A stretch of 64,000 nt of DNA from contig NZ_CAAJGM010000285.1 of assembly GCF_900996235.1 (NCBI RefSeq), positions 1 to 64,000 of the forward strand, in the 5' to 3' direction. Position 1 is the first letter of the stretch, and every line of letters begins with the position of its first letter. Of this stretch, positions 35,603 through 45,196 are shown in pieces. This stretch comes from Paraburkholderia sp. BCC1885. GTDB taxonomy: Bacteria; Pseudomonadota; Gammaproteobacteria; Burkholderiales; Burkholderiaceae. Below the pieces are notes generated by a model. It saw only the letters and a program-made list of their open reading frames with translations. It ran no database searches and was not told the origin of the DNA. The translations under genes and the position numbers were made by a program.

Positions 35603-36652
35603 ATGCCGGATCAAGCAAAACCTGCCGATGCCACGCCGGGCTACCCGCTCGTGACTCCCCCGCAAATCGAGCACGCCGCGGCGCTGCTCGACGCGGGCGA
35701 ACTGGTCGCGTTTCCCACCGAAACCGTCTACGGCCTTGGCGGCGACGCGCAAAGCCCGGATGCGGTGGCCCGCATCTACGAGGCGAAAGGGCGGCCGGCC
35801 AACCATCCGGTGATCGTGCATCTCGCGCCGCACGGCGATCCGGGGTATTGGGTCGAGCATTTGCCGCCCGAGGCGCGGCGCCTGATCGATGCGTTCTGGC
35901 CAGGTCCGCTCACGCTGATCCTCAAGCGCGCCGCCCATATTCCCGCGGCGGTGAGCGGCGGGCAGGATTCGGTGGGTTTGCGCTGTCCGTCGCATCCGGT
36001 GGCGCAGGCGCTGCTCGAGGCATTCAGCGCGCGGCGTGGCGGTCACGGCGGCGTGGCGGCGCCTTCTGCGAACCGCTTCGGCCACGTGAGTCCAACGACG
36101 GCGCAGCATGTGCGCGATGAGTTCGGCGGCACGATTCATGTGCTGGACGGCGGCTCGTCGGATGTCGGCATCGAGTCGACCATTCTCGATCTGTCGCGCG
36201 GTTTTCCCGCGCTGCTACGGCCTGGACATGTGACGCCGCAGGATATCGCCGAAGTGTTAGGTGAAGCGCCGCGTCTGCCGGATGGCTCCGACGCCACGGC
36301 GCCGCGCGCTTCCGGCACGCTCAAGGCCCACTACGCGCCGCGCACGCCGCTCGCGCTGTTGCCCTTTGAGGCGCTGGAGCCGCTGCTGGCCGGGCGCGAA
36401 GCTGGCGAGCGCGTCGCGCTGGTCGCACGGGTGTCGCGTGCCGGACCATGGGCGGATGCCGAGGGCGTGCATTTCATGGCGGCGCCCGAGGATCCCCACG
36501 TGTACGCACGCGAGCTGTATAGCCTGCTGCGTGCCCTCGATCGTGCCAATGTCGCGCGCATCCTGATCGAAAAGCTGCCCGATACGATCGAATGGATCGC
36601 GGTGAACGACCGTCTAGGCCGCGCTGCGGCGGCGTTCGAGGCGCAGGGGTAG
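35603..36652 (+). CDS. sua5: L-threonylcarbamoyladenylate synthase, Sua5 type
   Basis: This 349-aa enzyme makes threonylcarbamoyl-AMP for the t6A37 modification of ANN-decoding tRNAs. The YrdC domain (about 15-215) shows ALLDAGELVAFPTETVYGLGGDA, KGRPANHPVIVH, FWPGPLTLILKR and PSANRFGHVSPTTAQHV. The Sua5-specific C-terminal domain (about 225-349) follows a SGTLKAHYAPRTPL linker. It starts 13 nt after purK and ends at a bidirectional terminator. Confidence 0.94.
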   Translation: MPDQAKPADATPGYPLVTPPQIEHAAALLDAGELVAFPTETVYGLGGDAQSPDAVARIYEAKGRPANHPVIVHLAPHGDPGYWVEHLPPEARRLIDAFWPGPLTLILKRAAHIPAAVSGGQDSVGLRCPSHPVAQALLEAFSARRGGHGGVAAPSANRFGHVSPTTAQHVRDEFGGTIHVLDGGSSDVGIESTILDLSRGFPALLRPGHVTPQDIAEVLGEAPRLPDGSDATAPRASGTLKAHYAPRTPLALLPFEALEPLLAGREAGERVALVARVSRAGPWADAEGVHFMAAPEDPHVYARELYSLLRALDRANVARILIEKLPDTIEWIAVNDRLGRAAAAFEAQG

Positions 36653-36668
36653 GTTGTGCTGCCCAAGA

Positions 36669-36699
36669 AAAAGCCCGGCCAAACCAGCACCGGGCTTTT
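36669..36699. terminator. Bidirectional terminator between sua5 and GDSL lipoprotein
   Basis: AAAAGCCCGG (36669-36678) and CCGGGCTTTT (36690-36699) form a 10-bp perfect stem with A- and T-rich flanks, usable from both convergent genes. Confidence 0.85.
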
Positions 36700-36760
36700 C
36701 TCAACACTTCAATCGGCTCAGGCAGCGGGCGACCAATAGCGGCCGCCCCACGTCACCTCG

Positions 36761-37993
36761 TTACTTACCCAATCCCGTTGCCGCAATCGTCTGCTCGACG
36801 TACTGCGCGAACAGCGCGTGCGCATGCGTGGTCGGGTGCACCGTGTCGGCGAAGATGTAGGTCTGATCCGCACCGGCCACCGTGTAGGTCTGCGGCGAGC
36901 AGAACAGCGACGAGGCGAACTGCGAACCGTATTCGGCCGGAGTCAGGCCATTGAGCACGGCCGGATTCGCTGTGGCGTAGGCGGTGGCATTGGCGGCCAT
37001 CGAAGTCAGGTTACATGCCGTACCCGTATTCGACACCGTGAAGCCGAGCGACTGGTAGTTCGGCAGCAAGACAGTATCGAACCACGTGAATGCATCGGCG
37101 ACGATCACCGCGTGGGACTGGATCAGCGGCGCGAGCAGCGTCTCGAGCGTCCCGTTATAGGCGGCGGTGATACCGGTCAGCAGCGCGGCCGCACCCGGCG
37201 TCTGGACGTTCGCGGCGACGCCGAGCGGCGTCTGGCCGATGTCGGGGACGGTCATCAGCACCACGTGTGTCGCGCCCGATTTGACGATGGTCTGGATTTG
37301 CGTCGCGAGTGCGATAGCGGCCGCAGCGACCTGGGTTTGATTCTGCTGCAGGTAATTGGCGATAAATTCCACCTGCTCCGTCTGCGAGGTCGGCGGCGTG
37401 GGGCTCTGCAAGGCCGCCTGCAGCGCGCCGCCGAGTGCCGTCAGATTGGCCGTGGTGGCGAACTGGAAGATGTCGTTCGCGCCGCCGTTGATCAGCACGA
37501 GCTGGTTCGCGTTGAAGCTGCCGTGCGCGCTCAGGTATTCCGAGACCTGGGTCTGCACCGGAACCGTCGTTGCCGCGAGATTGTTCGGCGCCCAGCCTTC
37601 GCCTTCAGCATTGACGACATCCGAGCCGCCCTGTGCATAACCGAGGCCGCCCGTCGCCACCAGTGCCTGGCCGAAGCCGCCGAGGTATGCCGGCGTCAAG
37701 CTGCCGCCGTAGTATTCCGCGACCTTTTGCGTCCAGATTTCACCCGGGTTGGTGGTGAAGCGGCCGCCGCCGAAGTCCGCGCCCACGACCGGCGAATAGG
37801 TGCCCACGTCCGAGAGGCTGTCGCCGAACGACACGACCTGCAGGTTCACACCGCCCGTCGGCGTGGCGCTGGCCGAGTTGTTGTTATTGCTGCTGCCGCC
37901 GCCGCAGGCCGCGAGCATGACAAAGGCTGCGCTGGCGATCGCGACTTGAGTCAGGCGCAGCAGTCCACGGTGTTTCATTCCCTGTTGTTTCAT
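36761..37993 (-). CDS. SGNH/GDSL-family lipoprotein hydrolase
   Basis: This 410-aa protein has a signal peptide ending in lipobox LAAC (27-30) and a Gly/Ser/Asn linker, so it is membrane-anchored. Block I VSFGDSLSDVGTY gives nucleophile Ser59, block III is INGGANDIF and block V is the catalytic ADTVHPTTHAH near the C-terminus. GDSL lipoproteins of Burkholderia act as esterases or phospholipases outside the inner membrane. The ATG at 37993 has GAGGAG about 10 nt upstream. It is monocistronic. Confidence 0.9.
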   Translation of the reverse strand: MKQQGMKHRGLLRLTQVAIASAAFVMLAACGGGSSNNNNSASATPTGGVNLQVVSFGDSLSDVGTYSPVVGADFGGGRFTTNPGEIWTQKVAEYYGGSLTPAYLGGFGQALVATGGLGYAQGGSDVVNAEGEGWAPNNLAATTVPVQTQVSEYLSAHGSFNANQLVLINGGANDIFQFATTANLTALGGALQAALQSPTPPTSQTEQVEFIANYLQQNQTQVAAAAIALATQIQTIVKSGATHVVLMTVPDIGQTPLGVAANVQTPGAAALLTGITAAYNGTLETLLAPLIQSHAVIVADAFTWFDTVLLPNYQSLGFTVSNTGTACNLTSMAANATAYATANPAVLNGLTPAEYGSQFASSLFCSPQTYTVAGADQTYIFADTVHPTTHAHALFAQYVEQTIAATGLGK

Positions 37994-38073
37994 GTTGACT
38001 TCATCTCCTCGTATGTGGCCTTTTTGCCATGTGATGCAGGTAGCGCCCGCCGCGTCGGCGGCGTGACGACAGC

Positions 38074-39096
38074 TTACAGAATCTTCCCCGGCCTGCGCGG
38101 CGTTTGAAACGCGGCCGGATGGTTTGCCGATGCCTGGTTGTCCAGCGCATCCGCATGCTTGAGCGCGTTGACGGGCTCATTTCCAAACGCATTCGTCGTG
38201 CCCGCACGGGCGCCGTCCGTGACGGCGTTCGCGCCTACGTCGAGCGAGGCGTGGTACGCGGCAGCCCAGGCGGGCGGTGCGAACAGCGCGCTCAGCTTGT
38301 TGCGCCAGCCCTGTACGCGCAGCACGTCGGCGCCCATCGAGGCCCATTCGTGAAACGTCGCCTTCAGCGGGTTGTAGGTGTGGAGCGGCTCGACGATGCC
38401 GTAGACAGGCGCGTCGTTCGTATCCTCGTCCACGTAGCTGCCGAACAGCCGGTCCCAGATCACCAGCACGCCGGCGTAATTACGGTCGATATAGCGCTCG
38501 TTGCGCGCGTGGTGAACGCGATGGATCGACGGCGTATTCAGCACATATTCGAGCCAGCCGAGCTTGCCGATGGCCTGGGTATGCACGAAAAACTGAAAGC
38601 CCAGATTGATCAGCACAATGGCGACGATCTGCTTCGGCGCAAAGCCGAGCACGGCAAGCGGGATCCAGAAAATCCACATGCCGGCGACGGGATACATCAG
38701 GCTCTGGCGGAACGCCGTCGAAAAATTCATCCGCTCCGACGAGTGATGCACCACATGCGCGGCCCACAGCCAGCGGACCCGATGGCTGCAGCGGTGAAAC
38801 ACGTAGTAAAGCAAATCCTGCGCGACGAACAGCACAACGAACGATACCCACCCGGCGCGCCACGTATAGACGCGAAAGTGGTCGAAGCAAAACGCATAGA
38901 CGGGGATGATCGCGAGCCACGCGAGCTTGTCGGCGGCCTGCTGCAGCAGCGCGAGCGCGGCGTTGCACAGCGTGTCGCGCCAACTGTAAAGGCGTGCTTC
39001 GGGACGCGTGCGGTGCAGATGCCACGCCTCCCAGCCAATACACGCAAGGAAGACGGGCGCCATGGCGAGCAGCAGCAATTCGGCATCGAATTGCAT
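38074..39096 (-). CDS. Sterol desaturase / fatty acid hydroxylase family protein
   Basis: This 340-aa membrane protein has the di-iron histidine clusters FHRCSHRVRWLWAAHVVHHSS and SIHRVHHARN, with about five TM segments in the first 190 residues. The C-terminal 50 residues are Ala/Asn-rich and not conserved in the fold. The ATG at 39096 has AGGAGG about 9 nt upstream. Members hydroxylate or desaturate lipids using O2; the substrate here is unknown. Confidence 0.9.
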   Translation of the reverse strand: MQFDAELLLLAMAPVFLACIGWEAWHLHRTRPEARLYSWRDTLCNAALALLQQAADKLAWLAIIPVYAFCFDHFRVYTWRAGWVSFVVLFVAQDLLYYVFHRCSHRVRWLWAAHVVHHSSERMNFSTAFRQSLMYPVAGMWIFWIPLAVLGFAPKQIVAIVLINLGFQFFVHTQAIGKLGWLEYVLNTPSIHRVHHARNERYIDRNYAGVLVIWDRLFGSYVDEDTNDAPVYGIVEPLHTYNPLKATFHEWASMGADVLRVQGWRNKLSALFAPPAWAAAYHASLDVGANAVTDGARAGTTNAFGNEPVNALKHADALDNQASANHPAAFQTPRRPGKIL

Positions 39097-39291
39097 GGGC
39101 GTCTTCCTCCTGGGTCCCTGGCCGCTGCGTATGCCGCAGCGGGCGTTGTCGTTTTCGTTTGAACCCGCCACGCCGGCACAGCCGGCACGCGACTCGCGCG
39201 CGCCCTGATGCGTTTCACGCGGGCTTCAAACACTGCCCGCAAGCGTACACGCTCTGCGGCTTGCCGCGCATGGCTTCGCTAGAAGGAATCC

Positions 39292-40986
39292 TCAATGCTC
39301 CGCACGCTTGTGCGGGTTTTTCCTGGGCTTGCTGCGCGGCTCGTCGGCCACTTCCTGCATCGGTTGCGAGGGTCCCTGATAGACCCATTCGAGCAGCGAG
39401 TCGTGCGCGGCGCGCGCCGCCTCGGAATGCGGATCGTTGATGATGCTGACCACGATGTAGCTCACGCCGTCGGCGGATGCCACGTAGCCGGCGATTGCCC
39501 GCACGTCGCGCAACGTGCCGGTCTTGATGTGGGCGTTGCCGCCGACCGGTTGCGAGGTCAGGCGGTTGCGCATCGTGCCGTCGACGCCCGCCACCGGCAG
39601 CGAATCGACGAACACCTGGGCGACCGGGCTCGCGTTGGCCGCCTGCAACAGATCGGCCAGCGAGAGCGCCGTGATGTGCTCGTCGCGGGAGAGGCCCGAA
39701 CCGTTGTCGAGCGACAGATACTCCATGTTCAGGCCGCTTTTCTCCAGGAATGTTTCGATGGCGTGCGCGGATTTTTCGGGCGTCGCGGGCGGCTTGCCGG
39801 TGACCGCGCCGATCGTCAGGAACAGGTTGCGCGCCATCGTGTTGTTGCTGAACTTGTTGATGTCGCGGACGATGTCGGAGAGCACCGGTCCCTGGTGCGT
39901 GGCGACCAGACGGGCCTCGGCCGGCACCGGGCCTTCGCGGGTCGCGCCCTTGAAGGTGCCGCCGGTCTGCTCCCACAGCGCGAGGAAGCCGCCGGCAAAG
40001 AAGGCCGAGTGATCGAGCACCGCCACGTTCAGCGTGCGCGGTCCGCAGCGTTCGGCGAGGTCGCCGGCGAACGCTGCGACTACCGTGCCGTTCGGCTGCG
40101 GCGTGACGGCAGGCGTGGGCAGTTCGCCACGGCATGGGCCGGCGCTCGCGTGCATTTCGTTGTCGATCTGCAATTGCGCAAGCGCCGGAATCACGTCGAC
40201 GCCGACACTGCCGTCAGGCGACGGCGTCAGCGTGAACGAGAGTGACTTGAACGCGTACAGCAGCGGATCGGGACCGACGTTGTAGGGCGCGGTGGCGTCG
40301 TCGTCGAACGGCGGCAGGTCGCGTGTCGACGGGTCGAAATAGCGCTTGTCGAGCACCAGCGCGCCGTCGATTCCGTTGATGCCGGACTTGCGGATCTTCT
40401 GCACCAGGTCGATCAGTTCCTCCGGCACGAGCTTCGGGTCGCCGGTGCCCTGGATATACAGATTGCCGTGCAGGATGCCGGCGGCGTCGAGCGTGCCGTC
40501 GGCGTAGGCGGTGGTGCGCCAGCGATAGTCCGGCCCGAGAATCGAGAGGCCCGAGTAGGTGGTGACGAGCTTCATCGTCGAGGCGGGCATCATCGGCTTG
40601 CCGGCGTTCAGCGCGACGATGGGCGTGCGGTCGCCTACCTTCTCGATCACCACGCTGATCGCGGACAACGGCACGTGCGCGCGCGCGAGACCCGCCATCA
40701 CGGCCGGCGGCAACACCGTGGTGACATTGACCGACGGGTGTTTGGCCTTGACGCGTGCCTGCGCCGGAGCCGCGCCGGCCAATGCGGCGCCGGCGAGCAA
40801 CAGGGCGAAGGCAGCCGTCGAAGCACGCCGCGCCGCACGCTTTGAGGCGGCGCCCCGCCCGCTGCGCGGCGCGGCCGCACCGAAAGCGGCGGCAGGCCGA
40901 GCGGTAGCGGATGAAGCGGATGAAACGGACGAAGCGGCGCACGGCGCGAGGCGGCGGACGAGAAAAGACAGAAAGGCGTGCGTCAT
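39292..40986 (-). CDS. dacB: D-alanyl-D-alanine carboxypeptidase/endopeptidase (PBP4 type)
   Basis: This periplasmic peptidoglycan hydrolase of peptidase family S13 has the SxxK motif PASTMKL, SNN in KFSNNTMARNLF and KTG in HIKTGTLRDVRAIAGYV. A signal sequence (AFALLLAGAALAGAAPAQA) lies unusually far in, about 60 residues after the ATG at 40986 and 80 after the alternative ATG at 41046. Neither ATG has a good Shine-Dalgarno, so the true start may be internal. It trims pentapeptides and cleaves cross-links. Confidence 0.92.
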   Translation of the reverse strand: MTHAFLSFLVRRLAPCAASSVSSASSATARPAAAFGAAAPRSGRGAASKRAARRASTAAFALLLAGAALAGAAPAQARVKAKHPSVNVTTVLPPAVMAGLARAHVPLSAISVVIEKVGDRTPIVALNAGKPMMPASTMKLVTTYSGLSILGPDYRWRTTAYADGTLDAAGILHGNLYIQGTGDPKLVPEELIDLVQKIRKSGINGIDGALVLDKRYFDPSTRDLPPFDDDATAPYNVGPDPLLYAFKSLSFTLTPSPDGSVGVDVIPALAQLQIDNEMHASAGPCRGELPTPAVTPQPNGTVVAAFAGDLAERCGPRTLNVAVLDHSAFFAGGFLALWEQTGGTFKGATREGPVPAEARLVATHQGPVLSDIVRDINKFSNNTMARNLFLTIGAVTGKPPATPEKSAHAIETFLEKSGLNMEYLSLDNGSGLSRDEHITALSLADLLQAANASPVAQVFVDSLPVAGVDGTMRNRLTSQPVGGNAHIKTGTLRDVRAIAGYVASADGVSYIVVSIINDPHSEAARAAHDSLLEWVYQGPSQPMQEVADEPRSKPRKNPHKRAEH

Positions 40987-41308
40987 GAACGGGCGAAAAA
41001 CCAAAAAGTCACGGCTAAAGCACGGCGCTCGGCGCGCAGCGCTCATATGGGGCAGTCAAGTGGTGTAACGGCCGGGCGGCGCAAATCTTCATGGTCACGC
41101 GTGAGACCGTTACAACACTTATGCGAGCCGCCATGTGGCCCCTGACTCGGAGGCGGATGGCGCGCTGCGCAAAAGCGCCCATTGTAGAGACATGCCGCCG
41201 CCGTGCGCGAATTTGCGTGGCATCTAACGCGGCGCATCGGCACGAAGCGCACGAGCGCGGGCCGGGCGCTAGAATGCGGCATCATGAATGTTTCGGATTG
41301 GTAAAACC
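40987..41308. other. Divergent intergenic region between dacB and two-component genes
   Basis: The frame of dacB stays open to 41046 here. A TAGAAT hexamer at 41270-41275 could be a -10 for the response regulator gene, without a clear -35. No other gene is supported. Confidence 0.45.
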
Positions 41309-41971
41309 ATGCGCATATTGCTAGTCGAAGACGACCGGATGATCGCCGAAGGCGTGCGCAAGGCGTTACGCGGCGAAGGCTTCGCGGTCGACTGGGTAGA
41401 AGACGGCGAGGCGGCCTTGAGCGCAGCCGGCGGCGAACCTTACGATCTGGTTCTGCTCGATCTGGGCCTGCCCAAGCGCGACGGTCTGGACGTGCTGCGC
41501 ACGCTGCGGGCCCGTGGCCATACGCTGCCGGTGCTGATCGTGACGGCGCGCGATGCCGTCGCCGATCGCGTCAAGGGGCTCGACGCCGGCGCCGACGATT
41601 ACCTCGTCAAACCTTTCGATCTCGACGAACTCGGCGCCCGCATGCGCGCGCTGATTCGCCGCCAGTCGGGCCGCAGCGACTCGACCATCCGCCACGGCAC
41701 GCTCACGCTCGATCCCGCTTCGCACCAGGTGACGCTGGCGGGCGCGCCGGTGGCGCTGTCCGCGCGTGAATTCGCCCTGCTCGAGGCGCTGATCGCGCGG
41801 CCGGGCGCGGTGCTCTCCAAGAGCCAGCTCGAAGAAAAAATGTACGGCTGGGGCGAGGAAATCGGCAGCAACACCGTCGAGGTGTATATCCACGCGCTGC
41901 GCAAGAAGCTCGGCGCCGACCTGATCCGCAACGTGCGGGGTCTCGGCTACATGATCGCCAAGGACGCCTGA
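41309..41971 (+). CDS. OmpR-family response regulator, QseB/PmrA-like
   Basis: This is a 220-aa regulator with acidic E7-D8-D9, phospho-acceptor Asp51 in LLDLGLPKRDG, Lys in LVKPFDL and a winged helix (LSAREFALLEAL...GSNTVEVYIHALRKKLG...IRNVRGLGYMI). MRILLVEDD at 41309 is the start; a further in-frame ATG upstream lacks homology. The kinase gene begins 4 nt after its stop. The htrA gene downstream suggests envelope-stress control. Confidence 0.94.
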   Translation: MRILLVEDDRMIAEGVRKALRGEGFAVDWVEDGEAALSAAGGEPYDLVLLDLGLPKRDGLDVLRTLRARGHTLPVLIVTARDAVADRVKGLDAGADDYLVKPFDLDELGARMRALIRRQSGRSDSTIRHGTLTLDPASHQVTLAGAPVALSAREFALLEALIARPGAVLSKSQLEEKMYGWGEEIGSNTVEVYIHALRKKLGADLIRNVRGLGYMIAKDA

Positions 41972-41975
41972 GCCG

Positions 41976-43277
41976 ATGCGTTCCATTCGCCGTCAATTGC
42001 TGTTCTGGCTGCTCGCCATCGTGCTGCTGGGTGTCGGCATCGCGGGCTGGCTGATCTACCGCCAGGCGCTCGCCGAAGCCAACGAACTGTTCGACTACCA
42101 GTTGCAGGAGATCGCCGAGGCGCTGCCGTCCGAGCCGTTCTCGCAGGTTCTCGGTTCACGCGATACCGGCGACGAAGGCATCGTGCTGCAGATCTGGAAT
42201 CGCAACGGCGCGTTGATGTACTACTCGCGCCCGCGTGCGCCGCTCGCTCCGCGCGCCGAACTCGGTTTTTCGACCGAACGCACCGATCGCGGCGACTGGC
42301 GCGTGTATGGCGCGATTGTCGGCGATAACGTCGTGCAACTGGCGCAGCCGGTGTCGGTGCGCAACCGGCTCGCGGCCAACGTGGCGCTGCGCACGCTGTG
42401 GCCGCTGATCGTGCTGCTGCCGCTGCTCGGACTGGCGGTGTGGGTGGTGGTCGGACGCGGGCTCCGGCCTTTGCGCCGGGTGACCGGCGCGCTCGAAACA
42501 CGTCATCCGGAAGCACTCGATCCATTGCCCGACAGCCGCCTGCCGCTCGAAGTACAGCCGCTGGTGCGGGCGCTCAACGGACTGCTGCAGCGCCTCGCCA
42601 CGGCGCTCGATACGCAAAAAGCCTTCGTCGCCGACGCCGCCCACGAACTGCGCACACCGCTCGCCGCCGTGCAGATCCAGACGCAACTGGTGGCGCGCGC
42701 CACCGACGACTGCACGCGCCGCGAAGCACTGGCCGACCTGCAAGCCGGCGTCACGCGCGCGACGCGGCTTGCCGAGCAACTGCTGGCGCTGGCTCGCTCG
42801 GAACCGGACGGCCATCTGCAGACCAAGGCGATCGATCTGCATGCGCTGCTCGCCGATTGCGTGCTGGCTTACATGCCGCTCGCGCAGCAGCGTGGGGTCG
42901 ATCTGGGCGTCGAAGCCAATGAAGCCGCCACCGTGATTGGGGACCGCGACGCGCTGCGGGTGATGCTCAACAATCTGGTGGACAACGCAACCAAATACAC
43001 CCCGCGCGGCGGCCGGGTGGATGTGAGCCTCGTGGTGGAAAACGGCCACCCCACGGTGCGTATCGCTGACAACGGACCGGGCATTCCGCCCGCCGAGCGC
43101 GAGCGCGTGTTCGACCGTTTCTATCGTGCGGGAGAGAGCGCCGAGCGCGCCCGCACCGACGTCTCCGGCAGCGGCCTGGGACTCGCCATCGTGCGCCGCA
43201 TCGCGATTCAGCATGGTGCGAGCGTGACGCTGAGCGACTCGCCTGCGGGCGGTCTCGAAGTGAGCGTGCGTTTCTGA
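41976..43277 (+). CDS. Sensor histidine kinase, QseC-like
   Basis: This is a 433-aa sensor with TM1 at 8-28, a small periplasmic domain (about 30-135), TM2 at 141-160, a HAMP domain, and phosphorylated His223 in VADAAHELRTPLAA. The N box LVDNATKYTPRGG, ADNGPGIP and GSGLGLAIVRRI are intact. It pairs with the preceding response regulator. The signal is unknown. Confidence 0.94.
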   Translation: MRSIRRQLLFWLLAIVLLGVGIAGWLIYRQALAEANELFDYQLQEIAEALPSEPFSQVLGSRDTGDEGIVLQIWNRNGALMYYSRPRAPLAPRAELGFSTERTDRGDWRVYGAIVGDNVVQLAQPVSVRNRLAANVALRTLWPLIVLLPLLGLAVWVVVGRGLRPLRRVTGALETRHPEALDPLPDSRLPLEVQPLVRALNGLLQRLATALDTQKAFVADAAHELRTPLAAVQIQTQLVARATDDCTRREALADLQAGVTRATRLAEQLLALARSEPDGHLQTKAIDLHALLADCVLAYMPLAQQRGVDLGVEANEAATVIGDRDALRVMLNNLVDNATKYTPRGGRVDVSLVVENGHPTVRIADNGPGIPPAERERVFDRFYRAGESAERARTDVSGSGLGLAIVRRIAIQHGASVTLSDSPAGGLEVSVRF

Positions 43278-43451
43278 TTCCGGGTCGAGGCGGCTTGCGT
43301 CAGCATGTGCAGGAAGACTGTCACATCGCGCGCGCAAGGTAGAGGAAAGCGGGCGGATGGGCGGCAGCGGCACTTGTTTAAGACTCCTTTAAGCGATGCC
43401 ACGTAGGCTTCATCCCATCCCTAGAGCCTTTCTCCCTGTCAGGAGTACACG

Positions 43452-44978
43452 ATGAATGCGAAAACCCTGTCCCGCAGCGCCGTCGCCGTTGCCGTCGCCG
43501 TTGCGCTGTCCGCCGGCTACGTGGCGGGCCATCGCGATGTGCCCGCGCCCCAGGTGATCACCCAGGCGCAAGCCGCGATGATGCCGGCCGAAGCCGCTGC
43601 CAAAACCGGTATCCCCGACTTTTCCGGCCTGGTTGAAACCTACGGTCCGGCGGTCGTCAACATCAGCGCCAAGCATGTGGTGAAGCGCACCGCGTTGCGC
43701 AGCGGCGCGGGCGGCGACGGTGACGGCGGCAATGCACAGCAACTGCCGATCGACCCGAGCGATCCGTTCTATCAGTTCTACAAGCATTTCTTCGGCGGCG
43801 TGCCGGGCATGCAAGGCGGTGGCGGCGACGGCGATGACCAGGGCGATACGCCGAGCGCGAGCCTCGGTTCGGGCTTTATCGTCAGCAGCGACGGTTACAT
43901 CCTGACCAATGCGCACGTCGTGGACGGCGCCAATGTCGTCACCGTCAAGCTGACCGACAAGCGCGAATTCCGCGCCAAGGTGGTCGGCGCGGACAAGCAG
44001 TCCGACGTGGCCGTGCTGAAGATCGACGCGAGCAATCTGCCGACCGTGAAGATCGGCGATCCGAACCAGAGCAAGGTCGGCCAGTGGGTGGTGGCGATCG
44101 GCTCGCCCTACGGTTTCGACAACACGGTGACCTCCGGCATCATCAGCGCGAAATCGCGCTCGCTGCCGAACGAAAACTACACGCCGTTCATCCAGACCGA
44201 CGTACCGGTCAATCCGGGCAACTCGGGCGGCCCGCTGTTCAATCTGCAGGGTGAGGTAATCGGCATCAACTCGATGATCTACTCGCAGACGGGCGGCTTC
44301 CAGGGTCTGTCGTTCGCGATTCCGATCAACGAGGCGATCAAGGTCAAGGACGATCTCGTCAAGACCGGTCACGTGAGCCGCGGACGCCTCGGCGTCGCCG
44401 TGCAGGGTCTGAACCAGACGCTGGCCAATTCGTTCGGGCTGCCGAAGCCGAACGGCGCGCTGGTGAGCTCGGTGGATCCGGGCGGTCCGGCTGCCAAGGC
44501 CGGCTTGCAGCCCGGTGACGTGATCACCGCGGTGAACGGCTCGCCGGTGTCCGACTCGACCGATTTGCCCGCTCAGGTGGCGAACCTCGCGCCCGGCAGT
44601 TCGGCAACCGTGACGGTGTGGCGCGACAAATCGAGCAAGGACATCAAGGTGACCGTCGGCTCGATGGCCGATGCCAAGGTTGCGAAGAGCGACAGCGCGC
44701 CCGAGCAGGTCCAAGGCCGCCTCGGCGTCGCCGTGCGGCCGCTCACGCCGGATGAGAAGAGCAGCGCGTCGATCACCCACGGCCTGCTGGTGCAGCAATC
44801 GGGGGGCGCGGCGGAAAGCGCCGGCATCCAGCCGGGCGACGTGATTCTGGCGGTGAACGGCCGTCCGGTGACGAGCGTCGACCAGCTAAAGCAGATGATT
44901 GCGCAGGCGGGCAACAGCATCGCCCTGCTGATCCAGCGCGATAACGCACAGATCTTTGTGCCGGTCGATCTGGGCTGA
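43452..44978 (+). CDS. Periplasmic serine protease DegP/HtrA (Do-like)
   Basis: This 508-aa exported protease-chaperone has a signal/anchor region (AVAVAVAVALSAGYVAG), a trypsin-like domain with triad His155 (LTNAHVVDG), Asp185 (KQSDVAVL) and Ser258 (NPGNSGGPL), and two PDZ domains (about 285-385 and 405-505). A Gly/Asp-rich LA loop (residues 85-130) is typical. It degrades or refolds damaged envelope proteins. Position directly after the QseBC-like pair suggests regulation by it. MucD is a close alternative name. Confidence 0.95.
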   Translation: MNAKTLSRSAVAVAVAVALSAGYVAGHRDVPAPQVITQAQAAMMPAEAAAKTGIPDFSGLVETYGPAVVNISAKHVVKRTALRSGAGGDGDGGNAQQLPIDPSDPFYQFYKHFFGGVPGMQGGGGDGDDQGDTPSASLGSGFIVSSDGYILTNAHVVDGANVVTVKLTDKREFRAKVVGADKQSDVAVLKIDASNLPTVKIGDPNQSKVGQWVVAIGSPYGFDNTVTSGIISAKSRSLPNENYTPFIQTDVPVNPGNSGGPLFNLQGEVIGINSMIYSQTGGFQGLSFAIPINEAIKVKDDLVKTGHVSRGRLGVAVQGLNQTLANSFGLPKPNGALVSSVDPGGPAAKAGLQPGDVITAVNGSPVSDSTDLPAQVANLAPGSSATVTVWRDKSSKDIKVTVGSMADAKVAKSDSAPEQVQGRLGVAVRPLTPDEKSSASITHGLLVQQSGGAAESAGIQPGDVILAVNGRPVTSVDQLKQMIAQAGNSIALLIQRDNAQIFVPVDLG

Positions 44979-45196
44979 CGTAAAACTTGCCGGTCCGTTT
45001 GCACAAACTGCCGACGGGCCGGCATTCCCACCTCCGCATTACCCCCCCTTTTACAACCACAGCCCGCGCTCGACGACTGCATAGCGAGGCTGCGCGCGCG
45101 TCCGCTTATTAATCAGACGATGCGGCGAGGCGGGCATGACAGTTGCACCTCTCGTTCGGGCAGATGGTTCAAGACCCTAATAAAGGAGCAATGCAT

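Noticed and set aside
36818..38107. Plus-strand frame opposite the GDSL lipoprotein
   Set aside because: Arg-rich shadow frame; the minus-strand gene has a signal peptide, lipobox and catalytic blocks.
44988..45024. TGCCGGTCCG/CGGGCCGGCA stem after htrA as a terminator
   Set aside because: The loop is 17 nt and no T-run follows, so termination is doubtful.
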